25,467 nt of DNA from a virus. The notes beneath the pieces were generated by a model. It saw nothing but the letters and a program-made list of their open reading frames with translations. It was not told the DNA's origin and searched no databases. Shown here in pieces: positions 15,010-21,366 of this stretch (position 1 is its first letter; every line of letters starts with the position of its first letter). Position numbers and translations under genes: made by a program. The DNA is taken from the IMG/VR virus record IMGVR_UViG_3300047476_000713, positions 1-25,467 of that record; one strand, written 5' to 3'.

Positions 15010-15690
15010 ATGACTACTTTAACTTATACAAGTGCTAGCGAAATTAACAGCGCCATGGGCCGCGTTTATGGACACATGGCCTTAGCTGTTCTGACCAGTA
15101 TGTTGGTTAGTATGTTTGTTGGCACCAATCACCATTTGATGGAATTTTTCTTTACTGGCATTATGAAGTGGGTAGTAATCTTTGCTCCACTAGTAGCAGT
15201 TTTTGCTGTCAGTATTGCCTTAAATGCAAATCCCCCTAAGGGTATTGCCATATCCATGTTACATGGTTTTGCCGCACTAATGGGCCTGAGCTTTGCCACT
15301 ATCTTTGTTGTTTATACTGCATCAAGTATTTTCAGTGCCTTTATGGGAGGTGCAATTTTGTTTGGTGTTATGAGTGGTTATGGTTACTTTACCAAACAAA
15401 GCCTAGACAGTTTAGGTAAGTACTTGTTTGTAGGTTTAATTGCAATCATTATTGCCAGCATCGTTAATATCTTTGTTGGTAGCAGTTTATTTCAAATGGT
15501 TATCAGTGCCATTGCTGTATTAATTTTCTTAGGCTTAACTGCCTACGATACACAGACTATTAGAGAACATCTAATGGACGGTGAAGCTAATACTACCACT
15601 GAGATTACCGGTGCGCTTACTCTATATCTCGACTTCATCAATTTGTTCTTGAGCCTACTACAATTATTTGGTAACAGAAAGGATGATTAA
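15010..15690 (+). CDS. Bax inhibitor-1 / YccA-YbhL family membrane protein
   Basis: The product is 226 aa with seven hydrophobic segments and a soluble N-terminus, matching the BI-1 (TMBIM) family of pH-sensitive calcium-leak proteins. Hallmarks are G-L-T-A-Y-D180-T-Q and L-Y-L-D208-F-I-N-L-F-L-S-L-L-Q. The two Asp correspond to the diaspartyl pH sensor described for bacterial BI-1. The C-terminus ends in the typical short basic/acidic GNRKDD. It would sit in the host inner membrane and could modulate ion balance, stress or lysis timing, but phage function is unknown. AAGGAG lies 8 nt before the ATG; it is followed by a TAATG overlap. Confidence 0.85.
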   Translation: MTTLTYTSASEINSAMGRVYGHMALAVLTSMLVSMFVGTNHHLMEFFFTGIMKWVVIFAPLVAVFAVSIALNANPPKGIAISMLHGFAALMGLSFATIFVVYTASSIFSAFMGGAILFGVMSGYGYFTKQSLDSLGKYLFVGLIAIIIASIVNIFVGSSLFQMVISAIAVLIFLGLTAYDTQTIREHLMDGEANTTTEITGALTLYLDFINLFLSLLQLFGNRKDD

Positions 15691-16088
15691 TGTCTATTTG
15701 GAGAGTTGAACCGCAAAACCCTAATAAGGTTACGGAAATTCAAAATTGGTATAAAGGGTATTCTAAGTTAGTCAGGCGACAACAATTTGCCTACTGTAGT
15801 TTTTTGTCAGATAGCCCCGAAGAACCAAATTTGCCCTCGAATGTACCCGGTGGCATTGAGTTAACAAAAGGCACCCCTTATAACTGGAATCTTGAACGAC
15901 TAGATGAGCGCGAAGGCGGACCTTGGGTCACTTGGGAATTTCCAGCCGACATGAGCTCAGAAGAACAAGAGCGTATTACAAAACTTATCGATCTAGATAT
16001 GTATACTAATCTTGAACAAGATGGTTGGACACACGAGTCAGCCGAGTATTGGGTCTCAGGGCCTTTAATTATTACAAGGATAAGATAA
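15690..16088 (+). CDS. Hypothetical protein, paralogue of the 16366-16782 product
   Basis: The product is 132 aa, starting at a TAATG overlap. The C-terminal half is GGPWVTWEFPADMSSEEQERI, then LDMYTNLEQDGWTHESAEYWVSGPL. It aligns without gaps to the corresponding region of the gene two positions downstream (W-x-FP-x-DM-x2-EEQERI, then DGW-x4-E-x-W-x2-GP). The N-terminus (MSIWRVEP) also matches that copy (MATWRIS). A small acidic alpha/beta protein with many aromatics; function unknown. Duplication followed by divergence is the simplest explanation. Confidence 0.65.
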   Translation: MSIWRVEPQNPNKVTEIQNWYKGYSKLVRRQQFAYCSFLSDSPEEPNLPSNVPGGIELTKGTPYNWNLERLDEREGGPWVTWEFPADMSSEEQERITKLIDLDMYTNLEQDGWTHESAEYWVSGPLIITRIR

Positions 16089-16360
16089 TGAAAAATGTAA
16101 CAAGTCTATCGGACGAGGAACTGCACGACTGTTTCGACGGAACAACTAGTGCAGAACTAGTCAGAGAAATTTTTGAAAAGCCCAGCGTTATTAAAGCCAA
16201 CGGAACAGTTGATGCAGATCATTTTGCACAATGGTTTGCCCATTCTTTGCAAGATCTAATTGACGAAGATCCTCCTAGCGAAGAATGGCAACAAGCATGG
16301 CGTGTTAACTTTGAATGGGGCGAGAATATCGCCAACAACATCAACGACTATATCAAGTAA
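16088..16360 (+). CDS. Small acidic hypothetical protein
   Basis: The product is 90 aa from the ATG at the TAATG overlap; an upstream ATG at 16025 would run 63 nt into the previous gene and is unlikely. The sequence is helical and acidic (LSDEELHDCFDGTTSAELVREIFE, then DADHFAQWFAHSLQDLIDEDPPSEEWQQAW). No family is recognised. It lies between the two members of the tandem paralogous pair. Confidence 0.6.
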   Translation: MKNVTSLSDEELHDCFDGTTSAELVREIFEKPSVIKANGTVDADHFAQWFAHSLQDLIDEDPPSEEWQQAWRVNFEWGENIANNINDYIK

Positions 16361-16365
16361 TTAAA

Positions 16366-16782
16366 ATGGCTACCTGGCGAATTTCAAATCAACATAAAAA
16401 GAATGCTGTCGAGCGTCAATTTTGGGTTAAAGACGGTGTAACTGTAACCAAGGACGAAGGATTCCGTTGGGGCAATTGGACCTGCGAAAGCGAGGATAAA
16501 CCTGATATAGATCTGAAAAATCCTGAAGGTTACGAAGTTCTCTTTGGCGACTACGATTGGGAAATGGAAGACATGAATGACGGGTCCTGGGTCGAATGGA
16601 CCTTTCCTGACGACATGCCCGAGGAGGAACAAGAGCGTATTCAAGCACTCTGGGATGAAGACTGGTACGAAGGAATGGAAGGTGACGGTTGGGTTAACGA
16701 CGACACCGAACATTGGATCTATGGACCTATTAGCCTAGTCAATGTCGACACCGGAGAAGAATTTCTAGGAGACAAAGAATGA
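16366..16782 (+). CDS. Acidic hypothetical protein, second member of the tandem paralogous pair
   Basis: The product is 138 aa. The ATG at 16366 is preferred over an upstream in-frame ATG because it matches the first copy's N-terminus and avoids overlap with the preceding gene. It is strongly acidic and Trp-rich (DGSWVEWTFPDDMPEEEQERI, then WYEGMEGDGWVNDDTEHWIYGPI), and shares the W/FP/DM/EEQERI/DGW/GP framework with the 15690-16088 product. Its linker (residues about 30-65) is longer. Function unknown. It overlaps the next gene by ATGA. Confidence 0.65.
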   Translation: MATWRISNQHKKNAVERQFWVKDGVTVTKDEGFRWGNWTCESEDKPDIDLKNPEGYEVLFGDYDWEMEDMNDGSWVEWTFPDDMPEEEQERIQALWDEDWYEGMEGDGWVNDDTEHWIYGPISLVNVDTGEEFLGDKE

Positions 16783-17054
16783 CTTTACTTAAAGAAAAGC
16801 CTGTCGCTAAAAAGGCTAAAAAAGAAACAGCAAAGGCTGTGATCAAAAAGGATACAGTATGGCCCAAGGTAGTAAAAGGAAATCACCTTACTGTAACTAC
16901 CCACGAAAACGGACAAACTGAATTAGAATGGGACGACGAGGCCTTGCTTCTCGAAGTGAGAGAAGCTATACTAGCATATGAGCAATCGAACCTAAAACCT
17001 GCTGTAAAGGCCAAGGGTCTAACTCGTGCAAAGAAAGTCAAGTCGACTACCTAA
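16779..17054 (+). CDS. Small basic protein with Lys/Ala-rich ends
   Basis: The product is 91 aa. The N-terminal 25 residues are Lys/Ala-rich (PVAKKAKKETAKAVIKK) and the C-terminus is also basic (KGLTRAKKVKS). They flank a small acidic core (LTVTTHENGQTELEWDDEALLLEVREAILAYE). The tails resemble nucleic-acid-binding tails of histone H1-like proteins, but the core is not recognised. DNA or RNA binding is a guess from charge only. It starts at an ATGA overlap. Confidence 0.6.
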   Translation: MTLLKEKPVAKKAKKETAKAVIKKDTVWPKVVKGNHLTVTTHENGQTELEWDDEALLLEVREAILAYEQSNLKPAVKAKGLTRAKKVKSTT

Positions 17055-17063
17055 GGATTCAAT

Positions 17064-17525
17064 ATGAAATGGTTTCTCAACTATCTTGAAAAAATTGGTC
17101 GTAAACGCATAGTAATGGATCGTGTTAACAACGAACCATACCTAGAAAGATATTACCTGTTTCTTAAAGATCGTAAAAAGTTTCCATTTAATATTTTCCT
17201 GCACAAGTTCCTTAGGTCCGACCCCGACGATGTTCATGATCATCCTTGGCCCTATGCTACCATTATCCTCAAAGGCGGATATTGGGAATGGATACCACAG
17301 TTTAACTCGTTAGGCGAAAAGGTTGGAGAAATATCTGTATGGAGAAAGCCGGGTCATTTCCGTATTTGTAGTGCTACTTCTTATCATCGCATTGAGCTTG
17401 ATCCTAGTGTAGAATGCTGGACCTTGTTTATGCCTGGACCACAAAGAAGAGAATGGGGCTTCTTAGTAAAAAATCAATGGGTACAGCACGAACAATATCT
17501 TACTAGTCGTGCCCAGAAAACTTAA
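17064..17525 (+). CDS. Cupin-like conserved protein
   Basis: The product is 153 aa. The centre reads FNIFLHKFLRSDPDDVHDHPWPYATIILKGGYWEW (about 42-76), with H67-D-H69-P-W-type metal-binding placement and a G-x-Y-W turn. It continues with WRKPGHFRICSATSYHRIEL (about 93-112), whose His is a plausible third ligand, and WTLFMPGPQRREWGF. The arrangement fits a cupin fold, as in small enzymes acting on sugars or amino acids. Substrate unknown; similar proteins occur in environmental phages. AAGGA lies upstream of the ATG. Confidence 0.6.
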   Translation: MKWFLNYLEKIGRKRIVMDRVNNEPYLERYYLFLKDRKKFPFNIFLHKFLRSDPDDVHDHPWPYATIILKGGYWEWIPQFNSLGEKVGEISVWRKPGHFRICSATSYHRIELDPSVECWTLFMPGPQRREWGFLVKNQWVQHEQYLTSRAQKT

Positions 17526-17531
17526 ATCAAA

Positions 17532-17750
17532 ATGTACATTACTCTAACCAATACTGCCGAGCAACATCGAGGCAACAAAATTGCAATTAACACAGATTTG
17601 ATTGCTACATTACATAGCAAATTTATTACTAACGACACCGGGGTTATTGAAAATGTAACTTACATTTTTTGTCCGCCTCACGGCACATGGGAAGTTAGCG
17701 AACCACTTGAAGAAGTTGTTGAACAGCTAAATGCCTTGGCTAAATCGTAA
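17532..17750 (+). CDS. Small hypothetical protein
   Basis: The product is 72 aa, with a beta-rich N-terminal half and a C-terminal helix. The features that stand out are GNKIAINTDLIATLHS (14-29), VTYIFCPPHGTWEVSEPLEEVVEQLN (about 43-68). The pattern resembles small FlbD-like or DUF-type beta proteins found in phages, but no family is named. No clear ribosome-binding site precedes the ATG. It overlaps the next gene by 20 nt. Confidence 0.55.
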   Translation: MYITLTNTAEQHRGNKIAINTDLIATLHSKFITNDTGVIENVTYIFCPPHGTWEVSEPLEEVVEQLNALAKS

Positions 17751-18036
17751 ACCAATAGTAATAGAAATATCAAAACTAACTGACGAAATGATCAGTTGGT
17801 ATCAATCTGTCGGTGGTAAAAGTTTTCAAGAAGAACACTATGACTACCGAGGCAATCCTAAGCAAACCACTTTTGTTGGCTACGGTAGAGGCAAGTATTG
17901 TCATCATCGTAAAGACGGCACAGGTGGTGTAAGGTTGCATTTTAATGAAGAAGATGCTAACATAGCAACATTATTCATTATGAAATTTACTGAGCATGTG
18001 GAAGCACATAATATTGTGCAGGAACACTTCAGCTAA
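17731..18036 (+). CDS. Small hypothetical protein
   Basis: The product is 101 aa. Its ATG lies inside the preceding gene (20-nt overlap), with no alternative start before residue 20. It contains KLTDEMISWYQSVGGKSFQEEHYDYRGN and YGRGKYCHHRKDGTGGVRLHFNEEDANIATLF. Basic and aromatic; no family or catalytic signature recognised. It ends just before a 92-nt gap carrying a CTAAATA motif. Confidence 0.5.
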   Translation: MPWLNRKPIVIEISKLTDEMISWYQSVGGKSFQEEHYDYRGNPKQTTFVGYGRGKYCHHRKDGTGGVRLHFNEEDANIATLFIMKFTEHVEAHNIVQEHFS

Positions 18037-18039
18037 ATA
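18033..18039 (+). promoter_or_regulatory. TAAATA late-promoter-like motif upstream of queD
   Basis: CTAAATA overlaps the stop of the preceding gene and lies 90 nt before the queD start. The rest of the gap holds only weak -10-like sequences (TATACA at 18075 and 18110) without good -35 boxes. Confidence 0.3.
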
Positions 18040-18128
18040 TTTCTTTAAGCGGTCTCTATTGGCATTCACCCCGCTATACAAATTCTGCATGCCATCAAAC
18101 TTGCTACTTTATACAAAGGAGACTAGAG

Positions 18129-18683
18129 ATGGCAAACTCATCAACACAAGAACTAATCCGTCACCTGGAACAAAATCTTCCTTATCGCGGGCCCGTCACT
18201 TACAAATATACCAGCACTAAAGAATACCACGATGCATTTCCGTGTGCATATCGTCAATGGCGTGCTGACAGTCACTGTAACTTAATTCACGGTTACAGTT
18301 TTTCAATGAAGTTTTACTTTGGCACCAACGACTTAGATGTTCGCAATTGGGCCGCTGACTATGGTGGACTCAAAGAACTTAAAAAGGTCTTAGAAGACCA
18401 GTTTGACCATACACTTATTGTAGCACAAGACGATCCAGAAATGGCAACATTCAAACTGTTACAAGAAAAGAACATGGCCAAAATTGTTGTCCTACCTAAG
18501 TTAGGTTGCGAAGGACTTAGCGATATGCTCTACAAGTATGTCAATGGTGTTTACATTCCTGAAATGTGGGGACCAGGAGAAGCCGCTAGACTGTGGTGTT
18601 ATCGTGTAGAAGTGCGTGAAACACAGGCTAACATGGCTTTCCGTGAAGGACATCGTGAATGGAATGAGGATCTGTTTGCATGA
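18129..18683 (+). CDS. queD: 6-carboxytetrahydropterin synthase-like protein
   Basis: The product is 184 aa. It would convert dihydroneopterin triphosphate to 6-carboxy-tetrahydropterin, the second step to CDG. Visible family elements are C50 after H49 (catalytic Cys), H54-G-Y56 at the HGH position, W74-A-A-D-Y-G-G with a long helix, F92-D93-H94-T and V-E161-V-R-E164-T. It belongs to a divergent branch. The first canonical zinc His (AAH) is replaced by A-Y-R, and the second HGH His is Tyr, so metal binding must differ or H49 substitutes. Start has AAAGGAG 8 nt upstream. Its stop overlaps the cupin gene (ATGA). Confidence 0.8.
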   Translation: MANSSTQELIRHLEQNLPYRGPVTYKYTSTKEYHDAFPCAYRQWRADSHCNLIHGYSFSMKFYFGTNDLDVRNWAADYGGLKELKKVLEDQFDHTLIVAQDDPEMATFKLLQEKNMAKIVVLPKLGCEGLSDMLYKYVNGVYIPEMWGPGEAARLWCYRVEVRETQANMAFREGHREWNEDLFA

Positions 18684-19018
18684 GTAAATTAAAATACAAC
18701 ATACGCAACATAGGAGGCGAAGTAGTCAAGGATAACGAAACTTATCTACTTCGTGACAACAAGTTTTTAAAGAATCTAGTAGTCAGCAGTACTTTCTTAA
18801 AGCCTAACCAAAGTACCAGAGGTCATAGCCATGCTGGCCAAGAAGAAGTCTATTATTTTGTAGACGGAACAGGCCGAATGGAATTAGATGGAGAAGTATT
18901 TGATGTTCGTGACGGCGATGTTGTATTAATTCCGGACGGTGTTTTCCATCGTGTGTTTAATCCTACAGACCGTCCGCTATACTTTGTTTGTGTATTCGAT
19001 GGTAAAAGAAACCATTGA
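18680..19018 (+). CDS. Cupin-2 domain protein
   Basis: The product is 112 aa, a single cupin barrel. Metal ligands are H49-x-H51, E55 or E56 and H90, within RGHSHAGQEEVYYFVDGTG and GDVVLIPDGVFHRVFN. Such small cupins include sugar isomerase and dioxygenase relatives; the substrate is unknown. Coupled to queD by ATGA and followed by mazG-like and queE genes, it may act on a pterin or nucleotide, but this is only suggested by context. Confidence 0.75.
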   Translation: MSKLKYNIRNIGGEVVKDNETYLLRDNKFLKNLVVSSTFLKPNQSTRGHSHAGQEEVYYFVDGTGRMELDGEVFDVRDGDVVLIPDGVFHRVFNPTDRPLYFVCVFDGKRNH

Positions 19019-19043
19019 TTTTTTAATTCAAGATTAATATAAT
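19015..19043 (+). promoter_or_regulatory. Sigma70-type promoter, predicted leaderless mazG-like transcript
   Basis: TTGATT (19015-19020) and TATAAT (19038-19043) have a 17-bp spacer. The -10 ends 6 nt before the ATG at 19050, and no ribosome-binding site lies between. Confidence 0.6.
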
Positions 19044-19049
19044 ATCAAA

Positions 19050-19334
19050 ATGAATAACAAAGAAAACGAAATCCTTTTGATTACACAAGAGGAGTGTGCA
19101 GAAGTAACGCAGGCTATCAGCAAGTGTTATAGATTCGGTCTAGATAATTACAAGCCGGGCAAGCCCAAGACTAATAGACAGCATTTGTCTGAGGAACTAG
19201 GCGACCTATTAGCAATGATTGAACTGTGTCACGACCACGGTCTAGTAGATGTTCAAGATGTAATGACTGCTAAAGATGCTAAACTAGAAAAGTTGCGTCA
19301 GTGGTCTAATATTTTCAAGGTAGACAATGAGTAA
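19050..19334 (+). CDS. MazG-like nucleotide pyrophosphohydrolase
   Basis: The product is 94 aa, a single all-alpha NTP-PPase domain. Metal-binding motifs are E14-E15-C-A-E18 on the first helix and E49-L-G-D52 on the next, with the short basic loop NRQHLSE between them. It would hydrolyse an (d)NTP to the monophosphate and pyrophosphate; specificity cannot be read. Phage MazG proteins are usually linked to nucleotide pools or (p)ppGpp. Here its place before queE makes control of guanine nucleotides or a modified precursor conceivable. The predicted message is leaderless. Confidence 0.75.
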   Translation: MNNKENEILLITQEECAEVTQAISKCYRFGLDNYKPGKPKTNRQHLSEELGDLLAMIELCHDHGLVDVQDVMTAKDAKLEKLRQWSNIFKVDNE

Positions 19335-20181
19335 AATTAAAATCGCAGAACTGTTTTACAGTATCCAAGGAGAGGGCCGCTACATGGGTGTGCCCTCTGT
19401 TTTCTTACGCACATTTGGTTGCAACTTTACCTGCTCGGGTTTTGGTATGCCTAGAGGTGAGAAGACCAAAGAACTCAATGACATTGTTAATCGAGTGCAC
19501 TATTTTAAAGAGTACAAGGATCTACCCTTGGTTAGTACAGGTTGCGACAGCTATGCTAGTTGGCATCCTTCATTTAAAGACTTTAGCCCACTACTGACAG
19601 TAGATGCTATTGTAGAGCGTACAATGCAGATATTGCCACACAATGAATGGCAAGATGAACACTTGGTTATCACCGGCGGCGAACCATTGTTAGGTTGGCA
19701 ACGCAGTTATCCCGAACTGCTGAATCATCCTAGTATGCAAAATCTCAAAGAACTTACCTTTGAAACCAATGGTACTCAAATGCTTGGCAATGAGTTTAAA
19801 ACTTATCTAGGGCAATGGCAGAATCAAGGCATCTCTCTAGATCGCGAACTTACTTTTAGTGTAAGTCCTAAATTGCCTTGCAGTGGTGAAGCATGGGAAG
19901 ATGCTATTGTACCCAGTGTTGTAGTTCAGTATCAATCAGTGGGCTATACCTATCTTAAATTTGTTATTGCCACAGAAGAAGATCTAGCAGATGCAGAAAG
20001 GGCTGTCAATGAATATCGTTCAGCGGGCTTTACAGGTCCTGTGTATCTTATGCCTGTCGGTGGTGTTGAGTGCGTGTATTCCCTTAACAATCGTGCAGTG
20101 GCAGAAATGGCAATGCGAAAAGGATGGCGGTACAGTGATCGACTACAAGTGCCACTATTCAAGAACGAATGGGGCACATGA
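19327..20181 (+). CDS. queE: 7-carboxy-7-deazaguanine synthase-like radical SAM protein
   Basis: The product is 284 aa. It would catalyse ring contraction of 6-carboxy-tetrahydropterin to 7-carboxy-7-deazaguanine. Family marks are FYSIQGEGRYMGVPSVFLRTFGC (about 10-32), G117-G-E-P120 (SAM binding) and ETNGT. The cluster motif is unusual: C32-x3-C36 is followed by C73 in GCDSYASW after 36 residues, instead of the usual Cx3Cx2C. The residues after C73 match the normal C-D-T/S-x-x-S-W. The insert (GFGMPRGE...DLPLVSTG) is typical of a phage-rich QueE branch I recall. Start overlaps mazG by 8 nt with AAGG upstream. Confidence 0.85.
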   Translation: MSKIKIAELFYSIQGEGRYMGVPSVFLRTFGCNFTCSGFGMPRGEKTKELNDIVNRVHYFKEYKDLPLVSTGCDSYASWHPSFKDFSPLLTVDAIVERTMQILPHNEWQDEHLVITGGEPLLGWQRSYPELLNHPSMQNLKELTFETNGTQMLGNEFKTYLGQWQNQGISLDRELTFSVSPKLPCSGEAWEDAIVPSVVVQYQSVGYTYLKFVIATEEDLADAERAVNEYRSAGFTGPVYLMPVGGVECVYSLNNRAVAEMAMRKGWRYSDRLQVPLFKNEWGT

Positions 20182-20417
20182 TGCCCCTAGACGACACAAC
20201 ACAGGCCCCAAAGAGTGAAAACTGGGGTCTTAGTCAAGTACAACACTGGGAACTCAAATTATGTATCCTTCCCCATAAATGTTTTTTAACTGACAAAACA
20301 CTTTGGGGTAAGCTAGCCTACAAAGGTGATAGATACATACATGGCCCAGGCGAACCCGTTATAGAAACATTTTGGATAGAAAAACACGAGTTCCTAATCT
20401 GGCAATTAAAAAGATGA
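20178..20417 (+). CDS. Small hypothetical protein
   Basis: The product is 79 aa from the ATG overlapping the queE stop (ATGA); ATGs at 20169 and 20181 are alternatives. It has a short polar start, then a compact aromatic part (WELKLCILPHKCFLTDKTLWGKLAYKGDRYIHGPGEPVIETFWIEKHEFLIWQLK) that looks like a beta-rich fold. No family is recognised. It overlaps the next gene by ATGA. Confidence 0.6.
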   Translation: MMPLDDTTQAPKSENWGLSQVQHWELKLCILPHKCFLTDKTLWGKLAYKGDRYIHGPGEPVIETFWIEKHEFLIWQLKR

Positions 20418-20884
20418 CCGATCACTCGAACAGCGCCAAGGGCAGAACCAGCTTCGACATCACTGTTGGTAATGTCCTATTGCCGTTCTTTAATAGGAAT
20501 GTCAGTGAGTATGCTACCGAAGCCAGTGGACCAAAATTTGATCTTATACCAGTAGAAAAACAAAAAGATCTAATGGTTAATGTAGCTCGTATGCACGCCG
20601 AGCAAGAATACAATCGTATCTTAGAACTAATAAAGGTCTTGCAAAAACAGGCCGAGGGTATTAAAAAAAGACTAGATATCACAGACATGGTACATGCCGC
20701 CAAGTATGATTTTCAAACTTATCACGGACAAACTTACTGGCTGGTCTACGACGAGAGAAAAGGAATTACTAGATTGGTAATGCACGGACCCAATGATTGG
20801 TCCACGGCAGCTCCTGTCGAATATAAGTATATAACAAAAATAAAATGGTTGGGTGACTATACCTGGACCGAAGTAGAGGATTAA
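20414..20884 (+). CDS. DUF2452-like phage protein
   Basis: The product is 156 aa from the ATGA-coupled start; an ATG 42 nt upstream is less likely. The N-terminal part holds a long helix (residues about 60-90). The C-terminal part (HGQTYWLVYDERKGITRLVMHGPNDWSTAAPVEYKYITKIKWLGDYTWTEV, about 104-154) resembles the DUF2452 pattern: a Tyr-rich strand, a 'hGPxDW' turn and a closing 'LGDyTWTev'. Function unknown. The next gene begins 1 nt after its stop. Confidence 0.55.
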   Translation: MTDHSNSAKGRTSFDITVGNVLLPFFNRNVSEYATEASGPKFDLIPVEKQKDLMVNVARMHAEQEYNRILELIKVLQKQAEGIKKRLDITDMVHAAKYDFQTYHGQTYWLVYDERKGITRLVMHGPNDWSTAAPVEYKYITKIKWLGDYTWTEVED

Positions 20885-20885
20885 C

Positions 20886-21335
20886 ATGGGACTATTCGAT
20901 AAATTATTTGGTAAGAAAGAAGCGGTATTGCCCGAAAATCACGGAATGCCTGAGCCAATGGAAACACCTGCTATACCCGAGGTCAAAACACCTAAGCAAC
21001 GAAAGCCTAAGGCACCCAAACCAAAAAAATCTGCAAAAGATCTAGCCACAGAAAAAGGCGAGCCTTGGGTTAATATTATCAGTGTTGAATTAGATCCCAG
21101 TAACATCGGTGCAGGTGCTTTTGAGTTAGATTGGAACGATCTTTTTGTTGCCAAGTTGGTTAAATCTGGTTATATGCGTGGCAAAAACGATACTGATGCA
21201 GACATAGTCGACCGCTGGTTCCAAGATGTTTGCCGTAATGTAGTTATGGAAAATTTTGAACAAGAAATGGCAGATCCGGAATTACGACAACCTCGTAGCC
21301 GAAAATTAGACGGCGACCGAACCGAATTCAGTTGA
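20886..21335 (+). CDS. Conserved-type phage protein, basic Pro/Lys linker
   Basis: The product is 149 aa. It begins MGLFDKLFGKKE, an amphipathic N-terminus, followed by a Pro/Lys-rich linker (residues 18-50). The conserved-looking domain is KGEPWVNIISVELDPSNIGAGAFELDWNDLFVAKLVKSGY (about 57-96) and DADIVDRWFQDVCRNVVMENFEQEMADPE. I recall near-identical domains in T4-like environmental phages, without known function. It is probably a virion or assembly factor, which is inference. GAGGA lies about 6 nt before the ATG. Confidence 0.6.
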   Translation: MGLFDKLFGKKEAVLPENHGMPEPMETPAIPEVKTPKQRKPKAPKPKKSAKDLATEKGEPWVNIISVELDPSNIGAGAFELDWNDLFVAKLVKSGYMRGKNDTDADIVDRWFQDVCRNVVMENFEQEMADPELRQPRSRKLDGDRTEFS

Positions 21336-21360
21336 CCTATCAATCATTATGTGCTAACAT
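21332..21360 (+). promoter_or_regulatory. Sigma70-type promoter, predicted leaderless exonuclease transcript
   Basis: TTGACC (21332-21337) and TAACAT (21355-21360) have a 17-bp spacer. The -10 ends 6 nt before the ATG at 21367, and no ribosome-binding site is present. Confidence 0.45.
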
Positions 21361-21366
21361 AATGAC

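Noticed and set aside
18075-18115. Sigma70 promoter for queD
   Set aside because: TATACA sequences are present but no -35 hexamer lies at a suitable distance.
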